Shown here piece after piece: positions 31,441-44,181 of a stretch of DNA of 64,000 nucleotides (the first letter of the stretch is position 1; the number at the start of each line of letters is the position of its first letter). Source of the stretch: Annona cherimola (lineage: Eukaryota; Streptophyta; Magnoliopsida; Magnoliales; Annonaceae); contig CM059972.1 of the NCBI GenBank assembly GCA_030490835.1, positions 37,241,452-37,305,451 of the forward strand. Direction: 5' to 3'. Position numbers and translations under genes: made by a program. The notes below the pieces were generated by a model. It was not told the DNA's origin. It did not search any database and saw only the letters and a program-made list of their open reading frames with translations.

Positions 31441-32735
31441 TCGTTGAACAATTGAGGATATTTCCTTTCGACCTCTTCTCGTAGCTCCCAAGTAGCTTCG
31501 GATTCTGAATATCGATTCCATTATACCTTTACATATTCAATCTCTCTGTTCCAAAGCTTCTTGATCTTGAAATCCAATATTTTGATTGGCCTTTCCTCAT
31601 AGTTCAAGTTTTTTTGGATTGACAAATTTTCTGCTATCAACACATGGGTAGGATCAGAAATATATTTCCTTAGCATAGAGATCTGAAACACATTGTGGAT
31701 GGTACTGAGGGCTGGTGGCAGAGCTATTCTGTAGGCTCAATTGCCCATCTTTTCCAGAACTTCAAAGGGCCCAACATATCTTGGGTTTAGTTTTCCCCTC
31801 TTTCCAAACCGGGTGACTCCTTTGAATGGCATTACTTTGACAAATACGTGATCCCCAACTTGGATATTCAAATCCCTTCTTTTGCAATTGGGTTAACTCT
31901 TTTGCCTGCTCTGGGCTGTGATTATACACTGGCGAATCACTTGAACTTTTTCTGCCATTCTCTTTTAGAGGTCAGGAGCTAACTTCCTTTCTCCTACTTC
32001 ATCCCAGTTTAAAGGAGTTTTGCATCTCTGTCCATATAAAGCTTCAAATTGGGCCATTTGAATACTTGCATGATAACTGTTGTTATAAGAAAACTCTGCC
32101 ATAGCCAAATATTCATCTCATGATCCTCCAAATTCTACTGTGCACATCCTCAGCATATCCTCAACTATTTGATTTACCCTTTCTGTCTGCCCATCAGTTT
32201 GAGGATGAAATGTTGTGTTGAATTTCAGCTGTGTACCGAAGGTTTCATTTAAACTTTTCTAAAATCGAGATGTAAAATTGGAATCTCGATCGGAAACTAT
32301 TGACTTAGGTACTCCATGCAATCTCACTATCTCCTTATAATAAATCTTAGCCAATCGCTCAGCCGTAAAAAATTTTTTGATGGCTAGGAAATGAGCTACC
32401 TTTGCTAATTTATCAACTATTACCCATATAGCATCATTTCCATTTTGGGTTCTTGGCAATCCTTCAATAAAATCCATAGTAATATCATCCCAGTTCCATT
32501 CTGGGGCTTCTAGCGACTGTAACTTTCTAGGGGTTCTTTGATGATCAGCCTTAACCCTTTGACATGTTAGGCACTTGGCCACATATTCAGCAATTTCTCT
32601 CTTCATATTCTTCCACCAATACATCCTTTTGATGTCTTGATACATCTTGGTGCTACCTAGATGCATTGAAAATGGGGAGAAATGTGCTTCTTTCAATATC
32701 TGTTCCTTTATTTCCTCTTGATTGGGTATACACAA
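31441..32735 (-). pseudogene. Gypsy A integrase and chromodomain, broken
   Basis: Integrase from the minus-strand reading 32735-32259: HHCC zinc site (the HFSPFSMH and CLTCQ motifs), the first catalytic Asp in [10 protein letters not shown] and the second in [11 protein letters not shown], where the frame ends in a TAG. The rest of the integrase and the chromodomain (matching 46621-46908 in Gypsy B) continue in shifting frames down to about 31441. Stops and a frameshift near 31900 prevent a product. Confidence 0.85.
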
Positions 32736-33227
32736 GCGACCCTTATATCTGTATATCCCATATTCATCTTGTATATATTCATTGGGATTTTCTTGATCAT
32801 TTTCTCCACATAACTCTTGAAATCCCCATTTTCTTGTTGAGCCATTTTAATTTGCTCAAATAAATTCGACTGGATTTGTAATTGAGACAATCTAAATTGT
32901 ACCCCAGGTGGGCTTACAATTAATTTTAGTTGTCTCAATTTTTGTAATAGCCCTTTTTCCCTTGTGATAAGATGTGCTAGGCTAACATTTCTACTTAGCG
33001 CATCAGCAACTACATTAGCTTTGCCTGGATGATATAAAATGTCGAGGTTATAATCCTTGAGTAACTCGAGCCATCTTCTCTGCCTCATATTTAACTCATT
33101 TTGAGTAAAATGTACTTGAGGCTTTTATGATCAGTATAAACCTCACATTTAACTCCATATAAATAATGTCTCCAAATTTTCAAGGCAAAGACTACTGCTG
33201 CCAATTCTGAGTCATGGGTTGGATAGT
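32708..33227 (-). pseudogene. Gypsy A RNase H / connection region, broken
   Basis: The reading 33088-32708 contains [20 protein letters not shown] and [10 protein letters not shown], the conserved end of gypsy RNase H and the linker to integrase. Upstream, 33089-33227 matches the [16 protein letters not shown] segment intact in Gypsy B, but a frameshift near 33265 and a stop near 33093 split it from RT. It is required for removing RNA from the hybrid; it is dead here. Confidence 0.85.
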
Positions 33228-34601
33228 TTACCTCATTTGGCTTGAGTTGCCTGGATGCAATGAGATAACTTTTCTATTTTGCATCAGTACACATCCTAAT
33301 CCTTTCTTTGAGGCATCACTATAGATCACAAACCCTTCCTTCTCCGTAGGCAGTGTTAGAATTGGTGCTTTTACCAGTCTTTTCTTTAACTCTTGGAAGC
33401 TACTCTCACATTCCTGTGTCCATTCGTATCTAACTCCTTTCCTTGTCAGTTTTGTGAGTGGAGCTGACAATTGTGAGAATCCTTTCACAAATCTCCTGTA
33501 GTAGCCAGCTAGCCCTAGGAAACTTCTTATTTTCGTAATATTTGTTAGTTGTGGCCACTTTGTTAATGCCTCAATCTTTTGAGAGTCTACTTGTACTCCT
33601 TTCTCGGATATAATGTGACCGAGAAAGGCTACTTGTTTCAACCAAAATTCACATTTCTTGAATTTAGCATATAATTTCTCCTTTCGGAGAATTTCCAATA
33701 CTATCCTCAAATGTTTCTCATGCTCTTCTTCTGTTTTTGAATAAATCAGTATATCATCAATGAATACCACCACAAATTGATCCGAAAATTCTCAAAAAAT
33801 CATGTTCATCATATCCATAAACATAGCTGGGGCATTCGTTAGTCCAAATGGCATGACTAAGAATTCATAATGCTCATATCTTGTTCTGAATGCTATTTTA
33901 TGGATGTCCTTTGAACATATCCTCAACTGGTGGTATCCTGACTGTAAATCAATTTTTGAAAATGTAGAAGCTCCTTTTAACTGATCAAAGAGATCATCTA
34001 TTCTTAGGAGTGGGTACTTATTTTTTACCGTTACTTTATTCAATTCTCTGTAGTAAATACAGAGTCTCAAACTCCCATCCTTTTTCCTTACAAATAATAC
34101 TGGAGCTCCCCAAAGTGATGCACTAGGTCTAATAAATCCCTTATCTAATAAATCTTGGATTTGTACTTTTAGCTCAGCCAATTCAGCTGGAGCCATCCTA
34201 TATGGAGCCTTAGATATTGGGGCTGTCCCTGGAATAATTTCTATTTCCATATATATTTCCCTTTCCGGTGGTAAATCACATAACTCCTTTGAAAAAATAT
34301 CTGAAAATTCTTTTACCATTGGAATCTGTTCTATAGGTACCCCATCTCTTTTTACTGTGTTTATAAAGACCAGATAGGCTGTACATTGTTGGCGTATCAG
34401 CTTACTTGCTTTCATAGCTGATACCATCCTTATTGTGTTTTCTGGCTGTCTTATCTTTCTGATCTCTATTTCATCTTTTGGTGCTTCAAATTGCACCTTT
34501 TTATTTCTACAATCAATTGTCGCACCCCATTGACTTAGCCAATCCATCCCTAGAATGACATCAAACTCTATCATTGGTAATAGGAAGAGATCAGCTTCCA
34601 A
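33228..34601 (-). pseudogene. Gypsy A protease end and reverse transcriptase, two frames
   Basis: The reading 34601-33792 carries [15 protein letters not shown] (end of the protease domain), the RT palm start ([14 protein letters not shown]) and [13 protein letters not shown] stop near 33790 (QKF to a stop, compared with Gypsy B) breaks it. The reading 33773-33228 then holds [12 protein letters not shown] with the FIDD catalytic pair, [12 protein letters not shown] and the start of RNase H ([16 protein letters not shown]). Compared with Gypsy B the breaks are few, but no full-length product is possible. Confidence 0.9.
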
Positions 34602-34612
34602 TATTTTTGTTC

Positions 34613-36078
<1,466 letters not shown>

Positions 36079-36221
36079 TTAGTCAAACAATCATAGTCAC
36101 ATGATCATATAATTCATATATATTATACATTGTCATCAATAATAAATCAACGGATCATAATCATAATTTCATGTATCCTAACCTGATCATTTCTTTCCTT
36201 TTCTGCCTATTTACCAATCCA

Positions 36222-36234
36222 TGCTCTGATACCA
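36222..36234 (-). other. Primer binding site of Gypsy A
   Basis: The minus strand reads TGGTATCAGAGCA, a few bases after the LTR end at 36240. It is complementary to initiator tRNA-Met, as is usual for chromoviruses. Confidence 0.9.
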
Positions 36235-36239
36235 ACTTT

Positions 36240-38528
36240 TGTGGTGCCCCGAACCGAGGTGCCTAGAAGCCTTACTCCGAGATCGTTTTGATTGGTAAAC
36301 ATGTCTCAGGATTGTTGCCCTGATCACACGGCAGGATATATATATAACATCAATATATGGAAAATTTTCATCCTTCTCCAACATGAAATATATTTTACAT
36401 ATCACAATTATGATAAAAAAATATTCCATAAACATTTCCATTGGAACAAAAATATTTATTTTCATCTCAAAATTATCATCATTGCCTTTACATAAAATTT
36501 ACATATACAACATTCATATCAAAAACTACATATCAATTGGCATGCTGCCTTTATCATCATTTCCTGTTTGTTGTTGAAAAAGCATGGGTGAGTAATAATA
36601 CTCAGTAAGCAAGTCATACATAATTTTTCAATCATTTTCATGTATTTCATAAAATGCAAATGCAATGAATACATAGCATTCATGACATTCCTTTGGATGT
36701 GACGCTAGCTAGGCGCCCATCCCATACATGCTCCCATCTCAGGGAGGTCGCCGCCGGCCTGGGCCTATATAAGCGACTCGGCAATAGCAAGGGGGACATC
36801 CGGTCCACTTACTACCTCGACTAAAGCCTATTCCTCGTGCACATGCTAATTTACATAGACATGCCGACATGATATTTGCAAATCATAAATAATTTCATAA
36901 AAAGCATTTAATAAACAATTTAACAAACGAACTTTAGTTCATGTAAAGCAGTTATAGGTATGGTCATCCTTAAATAAATTTCATAAAGCAATTCAGAAAC
37001 AATTTTAAAAATTTTGGAAATAATTTGCAAAACATATAACTTGCTTACCTTGTCAGTTGGTGTCCTCAACTTTCTCTTTTTCTTTTCCTATTCAAGGAAA
37101 AAGGATATTTTCATTTATTCTATTCAAGCTGCTTCCCATGCATGCTCTATAATATTTGGGCATTGTTTCTTTATATGGATATTTTTATCCATAGGTTCCT
37201 CAAAAATTCCATCCTTATATTTAAATATTAATCTCAAATTTTCTCTAAAATCACGCTGTTTACTGTAGCAAATCACTATATCAGTTACTGTTCATCCGAG
37301 ATTACTGTTCACAGAGACGTGGTTACTGTTCATGGGTTCCAAAAATAAAAAATATCATGTCATAGCTTATGCCTAGTATATCAAAGGAAATTTCATACAT
37401 TTTGAATTTATCAACATTTACTTGGCGAAAAAATCATTTTCTCCATATACTAAAAATCAACATAAATTCACTTAAGCATAATCCTTAATTTCAAAAATCA
37501 TGAAATTAATATATCATCATTCCAACATCATATATATCATAATCACACATCCCAAATCATCATTCATCAATTCTGGAGCATTATTTTCACATATTATATG
37601 TTATCTTCCCGAATACCCTATCTTCGCTCTAAATTTTTGATATTTTGGTATAATTCCATTTAAGTATTATATCTATACTTATTTTCTCATGATTAGTCAT
37701 TATCAAAGCATGATTTTACCTTACTTAACATTCAAAAGAAATTTTGGTAGAAATCACTTACCCGAAGTGGAGTTACGTCTCTTTTTCTCACGCTTTTTCT
37801 CTCTAACTTACTCCTTTCTTTCGTTGGTCGTGTGCGATGGTTTGGGAACTTGGAATGGCTCAAGTTGAGCTGGGATTTGATGGCCTTTGACGTTCTCCCT
37901 GCTGCCCTATTTATAGGGTTGGAGTTTTCAAGAATTTGGAATTTACCCCCTAGCTTTGAGGTATTTAATTATAAATTGGTATTTTTTTAATTTTGAAAAA
38001 TTCCTTGAGCCAAGAGCAGCCACCCTAGGCCTACTCCAGCCCCCCTATGCAGCCCTATTTTTCTTAATTTTTTTATTTTTTAAAATTAATTAAATTAGGC
38101 TAAATAAATCCTAGTCGTTGGTTGATGATGATGATGATCATGGACTGTTGATTTTGGTCAAGAGCTCACCCACCCCCTGCTGCAGCTGCTGTTTTAATTA
38201 AATTTATTTATTTATTTTTCCACTAAAATCTAAATTTGGATTAAAATATCCAAAAGAATTGTTATTTTGTCCTGTAGTGATTAAATCTCTATTTTGCCTT
38301 TTTGTGATTAAGTTAATCCAAGTGATTAATTCTTAATCACGTGGCTTAATCCTTAGTTACTATTCACATGCACTATTCACGTGGGTTAAATTCTTAATTG
38401 CATTATTTTAACCTTCAATACACATATTCACAAATATAATTTATGAATTTTCATTTATCATAAAAATAATTACAAAAGAATCTAGGGTTACAATATCGAA
38501 ATGACGCGTATACGGTCGAGGCTTCACA
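36240..38528 (-). repeat. 5' LTR of Gypsy A
   Basis: 2289 bp, edges TGTGGTGCCCC and GCTTCACA. Compared with the 3' LTR it lacks about 200 bp near 38212 (TTATTTATTTTT joined to CCACTAAAATC). Otherwise it has the same order of TATA, TTACTGTTCA repeats and microexon-like segment (about 37051-37090). Confidence 0.9.
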
Positions 38529-38551
38529 GGTATGTAATCCTTTGTATATAG
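38529..38551 (+). repeat. X LTR copy b, 23-bp piece between Gypsy A and solo LTR
   Basis: GGTATGTAATCCTTTGTATA then TAG. It includes the right TSD of Gypsy A (GGTAT) and the left TSD of the solo LTR (TATAG). The unbroken version is at 28501-28523. Confidence 0.9.
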
Positions 38552-40320
38552 TGTTGGTCCCGAATTAATGGCAGTTACCCAAGAGGGAGGGGTGAATTGG
38601 GTATTTAAAAATTTACAACTTAAACAGAAACTTTACCCCGGATTAATCTAGTCCCCTTTATGAAGAAACAAAATGAGAGCAATAATGTAAAGAGCAGAAA
38701 CAAAAATGAACACTCAAGATTTTATAGTGGTTCGGGCAACCTCCCTACTCCACTCTTCCAAGCTCACACCCCTTGTGACTTGGGTTCCACTATGTATTCC
38801 GTGAATACAACTAGAGTCTCCACTCTCTTCTAGATTCTAGCTCTAGGGGGCATATACAACTAGAGCCTCTGCTCTCTTCTAGATTCTAGCTCTAGGGGGC
38901 ATCAATAATATACAACACAAGTAGGTGACGAGTTCCACTCCAATCACACACTAATTTGCTTACACTTGTTCTTAGCTACCCAAGCTAAAACAAGTTCAAT
39001 ACAACAAGTAATAACAAAAGAAAGTTTCTACACGTTACTGTTATGTAGACTCAGATTTGGTGCAGAGAAGAACTTGTAGTGTAGGCTTAGAGATTCAGCA
39101 AGCAGCTCTTGGCAGTTTGGAAGCAAAGTTCTTCTCCTCAATGTTGGCTTGATCACTTAATGCTCTTGAAGATAGGAGTTATGCACACTTAATGAATTCT
39201 CAGCTACCCTCCTCATTCATATTGAATGCCTTTTATAATTGTGGAGGGAATCCGAACGTTTGGGGGTAGGTGGCGCGCATTTAATGTGCCAACGTTTGAA
39301 AATTTTCTGACCGTTGCGACCCAAGTCGCTGGTGGAGTCGACTTCGGGTGCGACTTCGCCCAAGTCGCAGATGGAGTCGACTTCGGGTGCGACTTCGCCT
39401 GTTCGCAACTTCTTCAAGTTCCAGTTTGGGTCGACTTGGTCCTCGACTTGACCCAAGTCGCAGGTGGAGTCGACTTCGGGTGCGACTTCACCTCGACAGC
39501 TTGCTTGATGAACTAGAAATCCTTAGAATGCTTTGCTTGCTTGAGTTACTTCATGTTTGGTTGTTTCTTCCTTGATTTATATCTCTTTGGACCACTGTGT
39601 TATCATTCTAGCTTGATGTCCTTTAGCTCCATAATTTGCAAACCTTGAGTCCTTGAGTCTTGAATCTTTTGTATTCATGAACAAGTCCAATATATTTTGA
39701 TTAGAATAGTTGAATTTATGCATCTTGCTTTCTTTGGACTTGGATTAGTCTTCATATGTTCCTAGTCGAACATCGAAGTCGACTTGATCTTCAACTTTAC
39801 TCAAGTTCTACCTTAAAATCGATTTAATCCCCGATTTAGCTTCTGAAGTTTCTGCCCTGTCCAACTGAAGTAGATACAGGAGTCGACTTGGTCTGCGACT
39901 TCACCCAAGTCGCATGCGGAGTCGACTTCGTCTCCGACTTCGGCAGCTCCGCTCCTCGATTTCAACTCTGGACAAAAATGACGCCTCCAAGTTGCGACTG
40001 GAGTCGACTTGGTCTGCAACTTCACCTCAAGTCGCAAGCAGAGTCGACTTGGGATGCGGCTTCAGCACCTCTCATTCTTGATTTCAGCTCTGGAAGAAAA
40101 TGGCGTCTTGAAGTCGCTGCTGGAGTCGACTTGGGGATCGACTTGGCCTAAGTCGATGCCTGAGTCACCTTGGAAATCGACTTGACTTGCCATGCTTCAT
40201 ATTCTTCAAATTTATAACCTTAAGTCATTTCCACAAACATATTAGTAACCAAAACTTACTCAAATTGATTTGTTAATCATCAAAACATAGACTTGACTTA
40301 TTTTCCACATATTTCCAACA
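38552..40320 (-). mobile_element. Sirevirus solo LTR, minus, TSD TATAG
   Basis: 1769 bp, TGTTGGTCCCGAA to ATTTCCAACA, flanked by TATAG at 38547-38551 and 40321-40325. It carries GTCGACTT palindrome arrays at about 39320-39500 and 39775-40190 and the duplicated TCTAGATTCTAGCTCTAGG block (about 38831 and 38881). No internal region or PPT is next to it, so it arose by LTR-LTR recombination. ORFs of 39217-40151 are array readings. Confidence 0.9.
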
Positions 40321-40613
40321 TATAGAAGTATGAATGAATGCCCTAATGGGATATTATGAAAAGGACATCGGTTGTATGAAATTATGAAGTTACGAATAAT
40401 ATAAGAAATTTTTGATTTATGATGATATGGATGAGTCCATTATGAATGATGATGAGTATATGATTATATGATGAAAGAAAAAGAAAGAAAAAAATTGTAC
40501 AAGTTCCAATTATGAACCCGCTGCGCGATCAGGGCAACAATCCTGAGTCACATTTACCAATTGACAAGATCTTGGAGTAAGGACTATGTGGACGCCGTGG
40601 TTTGGGCGCTACA
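40321..40613 (+). repeat. X LTR copy b, terminal piece
   Basis: Resumes X LTR after the solo LTR and ends GTTTGGGCGCTACA at 40613. The last 85 bp (GATCAGGGCAACAATCCTG onward) correspond to the conserved LTR end of the A/B and Z families. Confidence 0.85.
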
Positions 40614-40618
40614 GAAAT

Positions 40619-41000
40619 TGGTATCAGAGCAAGGATTGGTAAATAGGCGGGAAAAGGAGAAAATAAAGGATGATAAAAGGGTAAGTTTGATATCACAGAG
40701 AGTGGTATTACAGCAAGGATTGGTAAATAAGCATGGAAAGAGAAAATTAAGGATGATGATAGGAAATGTGTGATACCACAAAAGTAGGTATCAAAGTATG
40801 AATTGTTAGACAGGTAGAAATAATATCTAGATCTATGTGATGTTTTTTATGACGAGACAAGAATGATATCATATCAAGGAATGGTAAATGAGTATAAAAA
40901 GAGTAAATGAAAAGAAAGAAAAGGTATGATACCACCGGAGGTTATATCATAGCAATGATTGGGAGATAGATGTAGAAAGAATAAAGGAACGGAAGGAATA
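40619..41000 (+). repeat. Tandem array of decayed PBS-containing units, about 80 bp each
   Basis: Unit starts: TGGTATCAGAGCAAGG (40619), TGGTATTACAGCAAGG (40703), AGGTATCAAAGTATG (about 40786), TGATATCATATCAAGG (40864) and TTATATCATAGCAATG (40942). Spacings are 84, 83, 78 and 78 bp. Several units continue with ATTGGTAAAT and an A/G-rich tail. Only the first matches the tRNA well. Confidence 0.75.
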
Positions 41001-41246
41001 GAAATCATGATATAAAATTGTAATGTCATAAATTAAGGAAGAAAAAGAATTGTTTGGAATTATTTTTCAAAACACAATGCATTTAAATACAGGTAAGGAA
41101 GATGAAGGAATTTCCTCTATATAAAATAAAAAATTAGCAAAAGCCAGAAAATGCTAATATGCTTTTGGATATAGATGTTTAATTATGCAAAAAAAAGCGT
41201 AATAGAGTATTTGAAGGGCTACAGGTTTCGGGACGAAACCTATTGT

Positions 41247-41259
41247 AAGGAGGGGAGGA
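41247..41259 (+). other. Polypurine tract of X element
   Basis: AAGGAGGGGAGGA immediately precedes the LTR start TGTGAAAC at 41261, 7 bp after the GGTTTCG/CGAAACC hairpin (41224-41240). Confidence 0.85.
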
Positions 41260-41260
41260 T

Positions 41261-44181
41261 TGTGAAACTCCGATCTTAGACACATGTATAAAACCCTAGG
41301 GTTGTAAACCCTAGGTTATATATTTTTGAAATATACATTCATGAGTATGAAAATATGTGGGAATAGAGGTTAAAATAATTATTTATGAAATTCGGATGAA
41401 TAGTGTACGTGAATAGTAACCCTGGGAATAAGACACGTGATTAAGAGTTAATCACTTGGATTAACCTAATCACAAAAAGACGAAAAAGGATATTTAATTA
41501 CTACAGGACGAAATAGCAATACTTTTTGATATTTTAATGGAATTTCGAATTTTAGTGAAAAATTTAGAGAAAATAGAAAAAAATTCATAAATTGCAATCC
41601 GGACGTCGGATCGAAGTGAAATTTTTTATGGATGGCCAAATATTTATGATGAACATGATGAATGGTTTAGGATTTGACAAAAATCATGAATCAGAGGTCA
41701 AGACGAAACGTCATTAAAAGATCAAAAAGTAATTTCGCTTTTTCATTAATTTCAAGTTTGACTTTGTTATTTTTAATTAATTAAAAAAATCAAATAATTA
41801 ATGGAAAGCTGCAATGGCTGCTGGAGGCTTGACTTTTGGGCCAAAATCTAATGGACCAAAATCAATCTTATCAAAAATCAACGGTTGAGATGAATTAGCT
41901 TAAAAAATTAATTTTAATAAATAAAAAAATCATAAAAAAGGGGCTAGATAGGGGGCAGGAGATGCTGATTAGGGTGGTTGCACAAGGCTCAACACATTTT
42001 TATGGAAATTAAAAAAAGGTATTTAGAATTTAATACCAAGAGCAAGGGGGTAAAATGCAAATACTAGAAAAATGCATGCCTAAAAAAGGGGCCAAGGGGT
42101 GGACATCCAAGGCACTCTAAATCCCAGCTCCAAGGAGCAAAAATCAAGCCAAAACCCTTCCCCACACGTTCTAGCCAAGAGAGAAGAGGGAAAGAGAAGG
42201 TTAGAGAGAAAAGGCAAGTAGGAGGAGAGTTTTTCTACTTCAGGTAAGGGGATTCTTTCAAAATTTCTTTTGGGTGTTAAGTAGGGTAAAACCATGCTTA
42301 GATAATGCCTAAGCATGAGAAAATAAGTAAAGTTATAATGCCTAAGTGGAATTACGCCAAAACATTAAGAATTTGGAGCGAAGATAGAGCATTCGGGAAA
42401 ATCATGTATGAAATATGCAAATAATGCTCCAATATTGCTAAATGATGATTTGGGATGAATTTTATGATAGTTATGATGATGGAAATATGATATATTAATC
42501 TCATGATTTTTGGATTTAAGGATTATGCTTAAGTGAAATTATGTTCATTTTTAGTATATAGAGAAAATGATTTATTGAGCTAAGTTAATGATGATGAACT
42601 CAAAATTCATGAATTTTCCCATGATATACTAACTAAGAGCTATGTAATGGTATTTTTTATTTTTGAAAAAAATGTCAAATTTTGGAACCCATGAACAGTA
42701 ATCAACACGTTGTGAACAGTAACCTCTGATGAACAGTACATGCTACAGTAAACGTGAACAATAATCATGAACAGTACTATGAACAGTGAACAGTGTGATT
42801 TTGGGAAAAATTGAGATTTATTTTTGAGGATATATGAATGGAATTTTTAAAGGATTTATGGATAAAAATCCATATAAATGGGTAATGGCTAAGTAACTTT
42901 ATAAGATTAACCTCTATGGGAATGAGGTAATGAATGGTTATAAAGCATGCTGGAAAGTAACCTAAGACATGGAATGGATGGATAAAATATCCATATTCCT
43001 TGTATAGGGAAAAAGGAAGGAGAAGGTTGAGGACACCGACTGAGAAGGTAAGCAAGAACAACTTTGAAAATGTGATTTTATTGCTTCATTGTAAGCAAGC
43101 AAACCCTTTTGAAAATATGTTTTATTCTCAAGTATTTATGAAATGTGTTTAAGGGTGGCCATTTCTATAATGTTTTGAAATGATGAATGTTTATGAGTTT
43201 TTATGAAAAGTCATGCCGGCATATTGATATCATGTGATGTTCATGGACATGTGCACATGTATGATGCATAATGAAGAGGCTTTGGTGAAGGAAGTAGGAT
43301 CGGGGATCCCTCTTCACCATTGCCAAGTTGCAAGGGTTGTGTACTGGTGGCGTCCTCCCAAGAGGTGGGGGCACAAGGAAGAGGCTTTAGTGGAGGTAGA
43401 AAGCAGATCAGAGGGTTCCCCTTCACTATTGCCGAGTCATATGGGCTGTGTTTCGGCGGTGTCCTCCCAAGAGGTCGAGGCAAATGAATGTTATGTATGA
43501 ATGAATGCATTGCATTGTCATACATGGATTGAAAAGGAAAGCATGGATTTGAAAATGATGTTTTAAGTGATTGTGCAAATAATTCTCTACATGAGAATGA
43601 CAAGTCACCTGGTCTAAGAGGTATATAATGCCGAGAAAATCAAAAGTCATGCATGTAGGAGACCATGTAGGCGTCAAGAGGAAGAGAGGTTCCCCTTGAT
43701 GAGGCCAAGTCGGAGAGAGCCATAGTATTGGACCATGTTATGTGAGATGTTCCCTGGGCTAGCGTACCCGGACACGAGGGTTTATGTCAGGAATGGAAAG
43801 GAAGCATTTGCACATCCAATCTTTATGAAATGATTTTTATGAAAAGTTTTCTATTTCATTGATAGTTGATCACTTGCTAAGTGTCTCCCATCGAATGGAG
43901 AGAAATGCATTTACAAATGGTTTACATAAATGATTTTCATGAATGGTTTACGAAAAGGTTTCTATTCCATTGGTAGTTGATCACTTGCTAAGTGTCTCCT
44001 ACCGAATGGAGAAAAATGCATTTAAACAAGAATGAAAAATGCTTGCTTATTGAGTTTCGACTCATGTTTTGTTTTTCAACCTCAAACAGGTGCAGGGAAA
44101 GCCAAGTGATGAAAAATATCAGGTTGATTTGCCTTTAAGTGATATGATGAATGAATGAAAGTAGCATAGTTACAAAGGTAT
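41261..44181 (+). repeat. Gypsy family X LTR, copy c (3' LTR, tail lost)
   Basis: Starts TGTGAAACTCCGATC. Predicted leader: donor CTTCAG/GTAAGG (42243/42244), microexon 43008-43047, acceptor CCTCAAACAG/GTGC (44089/44090). TATA position mutated. It has a TGAACAGTAAC cluster at about 42690-42795, a tandem unit of about 100 bp at 43271 and 43373, and a roughly 120-bp near-repeat ending in the two GATCACTTGCTAAGTGTCTCC copies (about 43868 and 43979). Gypsy B enters at 44182 in the same GTTACAAAGGTAT sequence as Gypsy A. The LTR tail beyond is not found on the far side of Gypsy B. Confidence 0.8.
43008..43047 (+). other. Microexon-like segment in X LTR copy c
   Basis: 40 nt, purine-rich, between ATTCCTTGTATAG and GTAAGCAAG. 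The predicted introns would be 42244-43007 (764 bp) and 43048-44089 (1042 bp). Confidence 0.5.

Larger units (their letters stand above)
40614..41260 (+). mobile_element. Interior of non-autonomous X element (647 bp, no coding)
   Basis: Lies between an X LTR end (40613) and the next X LTR start (41261). It starts with a PBS (TGGTATCAGAGC at 40619) and ends with a GGTTTCG-GGA-CGAAACC hairpin and PPT, so it is a true retrotransposon interior. No gag or pol homology is visible in any frame; it is AT- and purine-rich with short chance ORFs (40561-40935). With LTRs of about 3 kb it is a LARD-like design. The shared PBS, PPT hairpin and LTR ends suggest that Tekay elements such as A/B mobilised it. 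Confidence 0.75.

Noticed and set aside
40619..41000. CRISPR-like periodic repeats
   Set aside because: Repeats are degenerate head-to-tail units of about 80 bp without constant spacers, in a eukaryotic retroelement.
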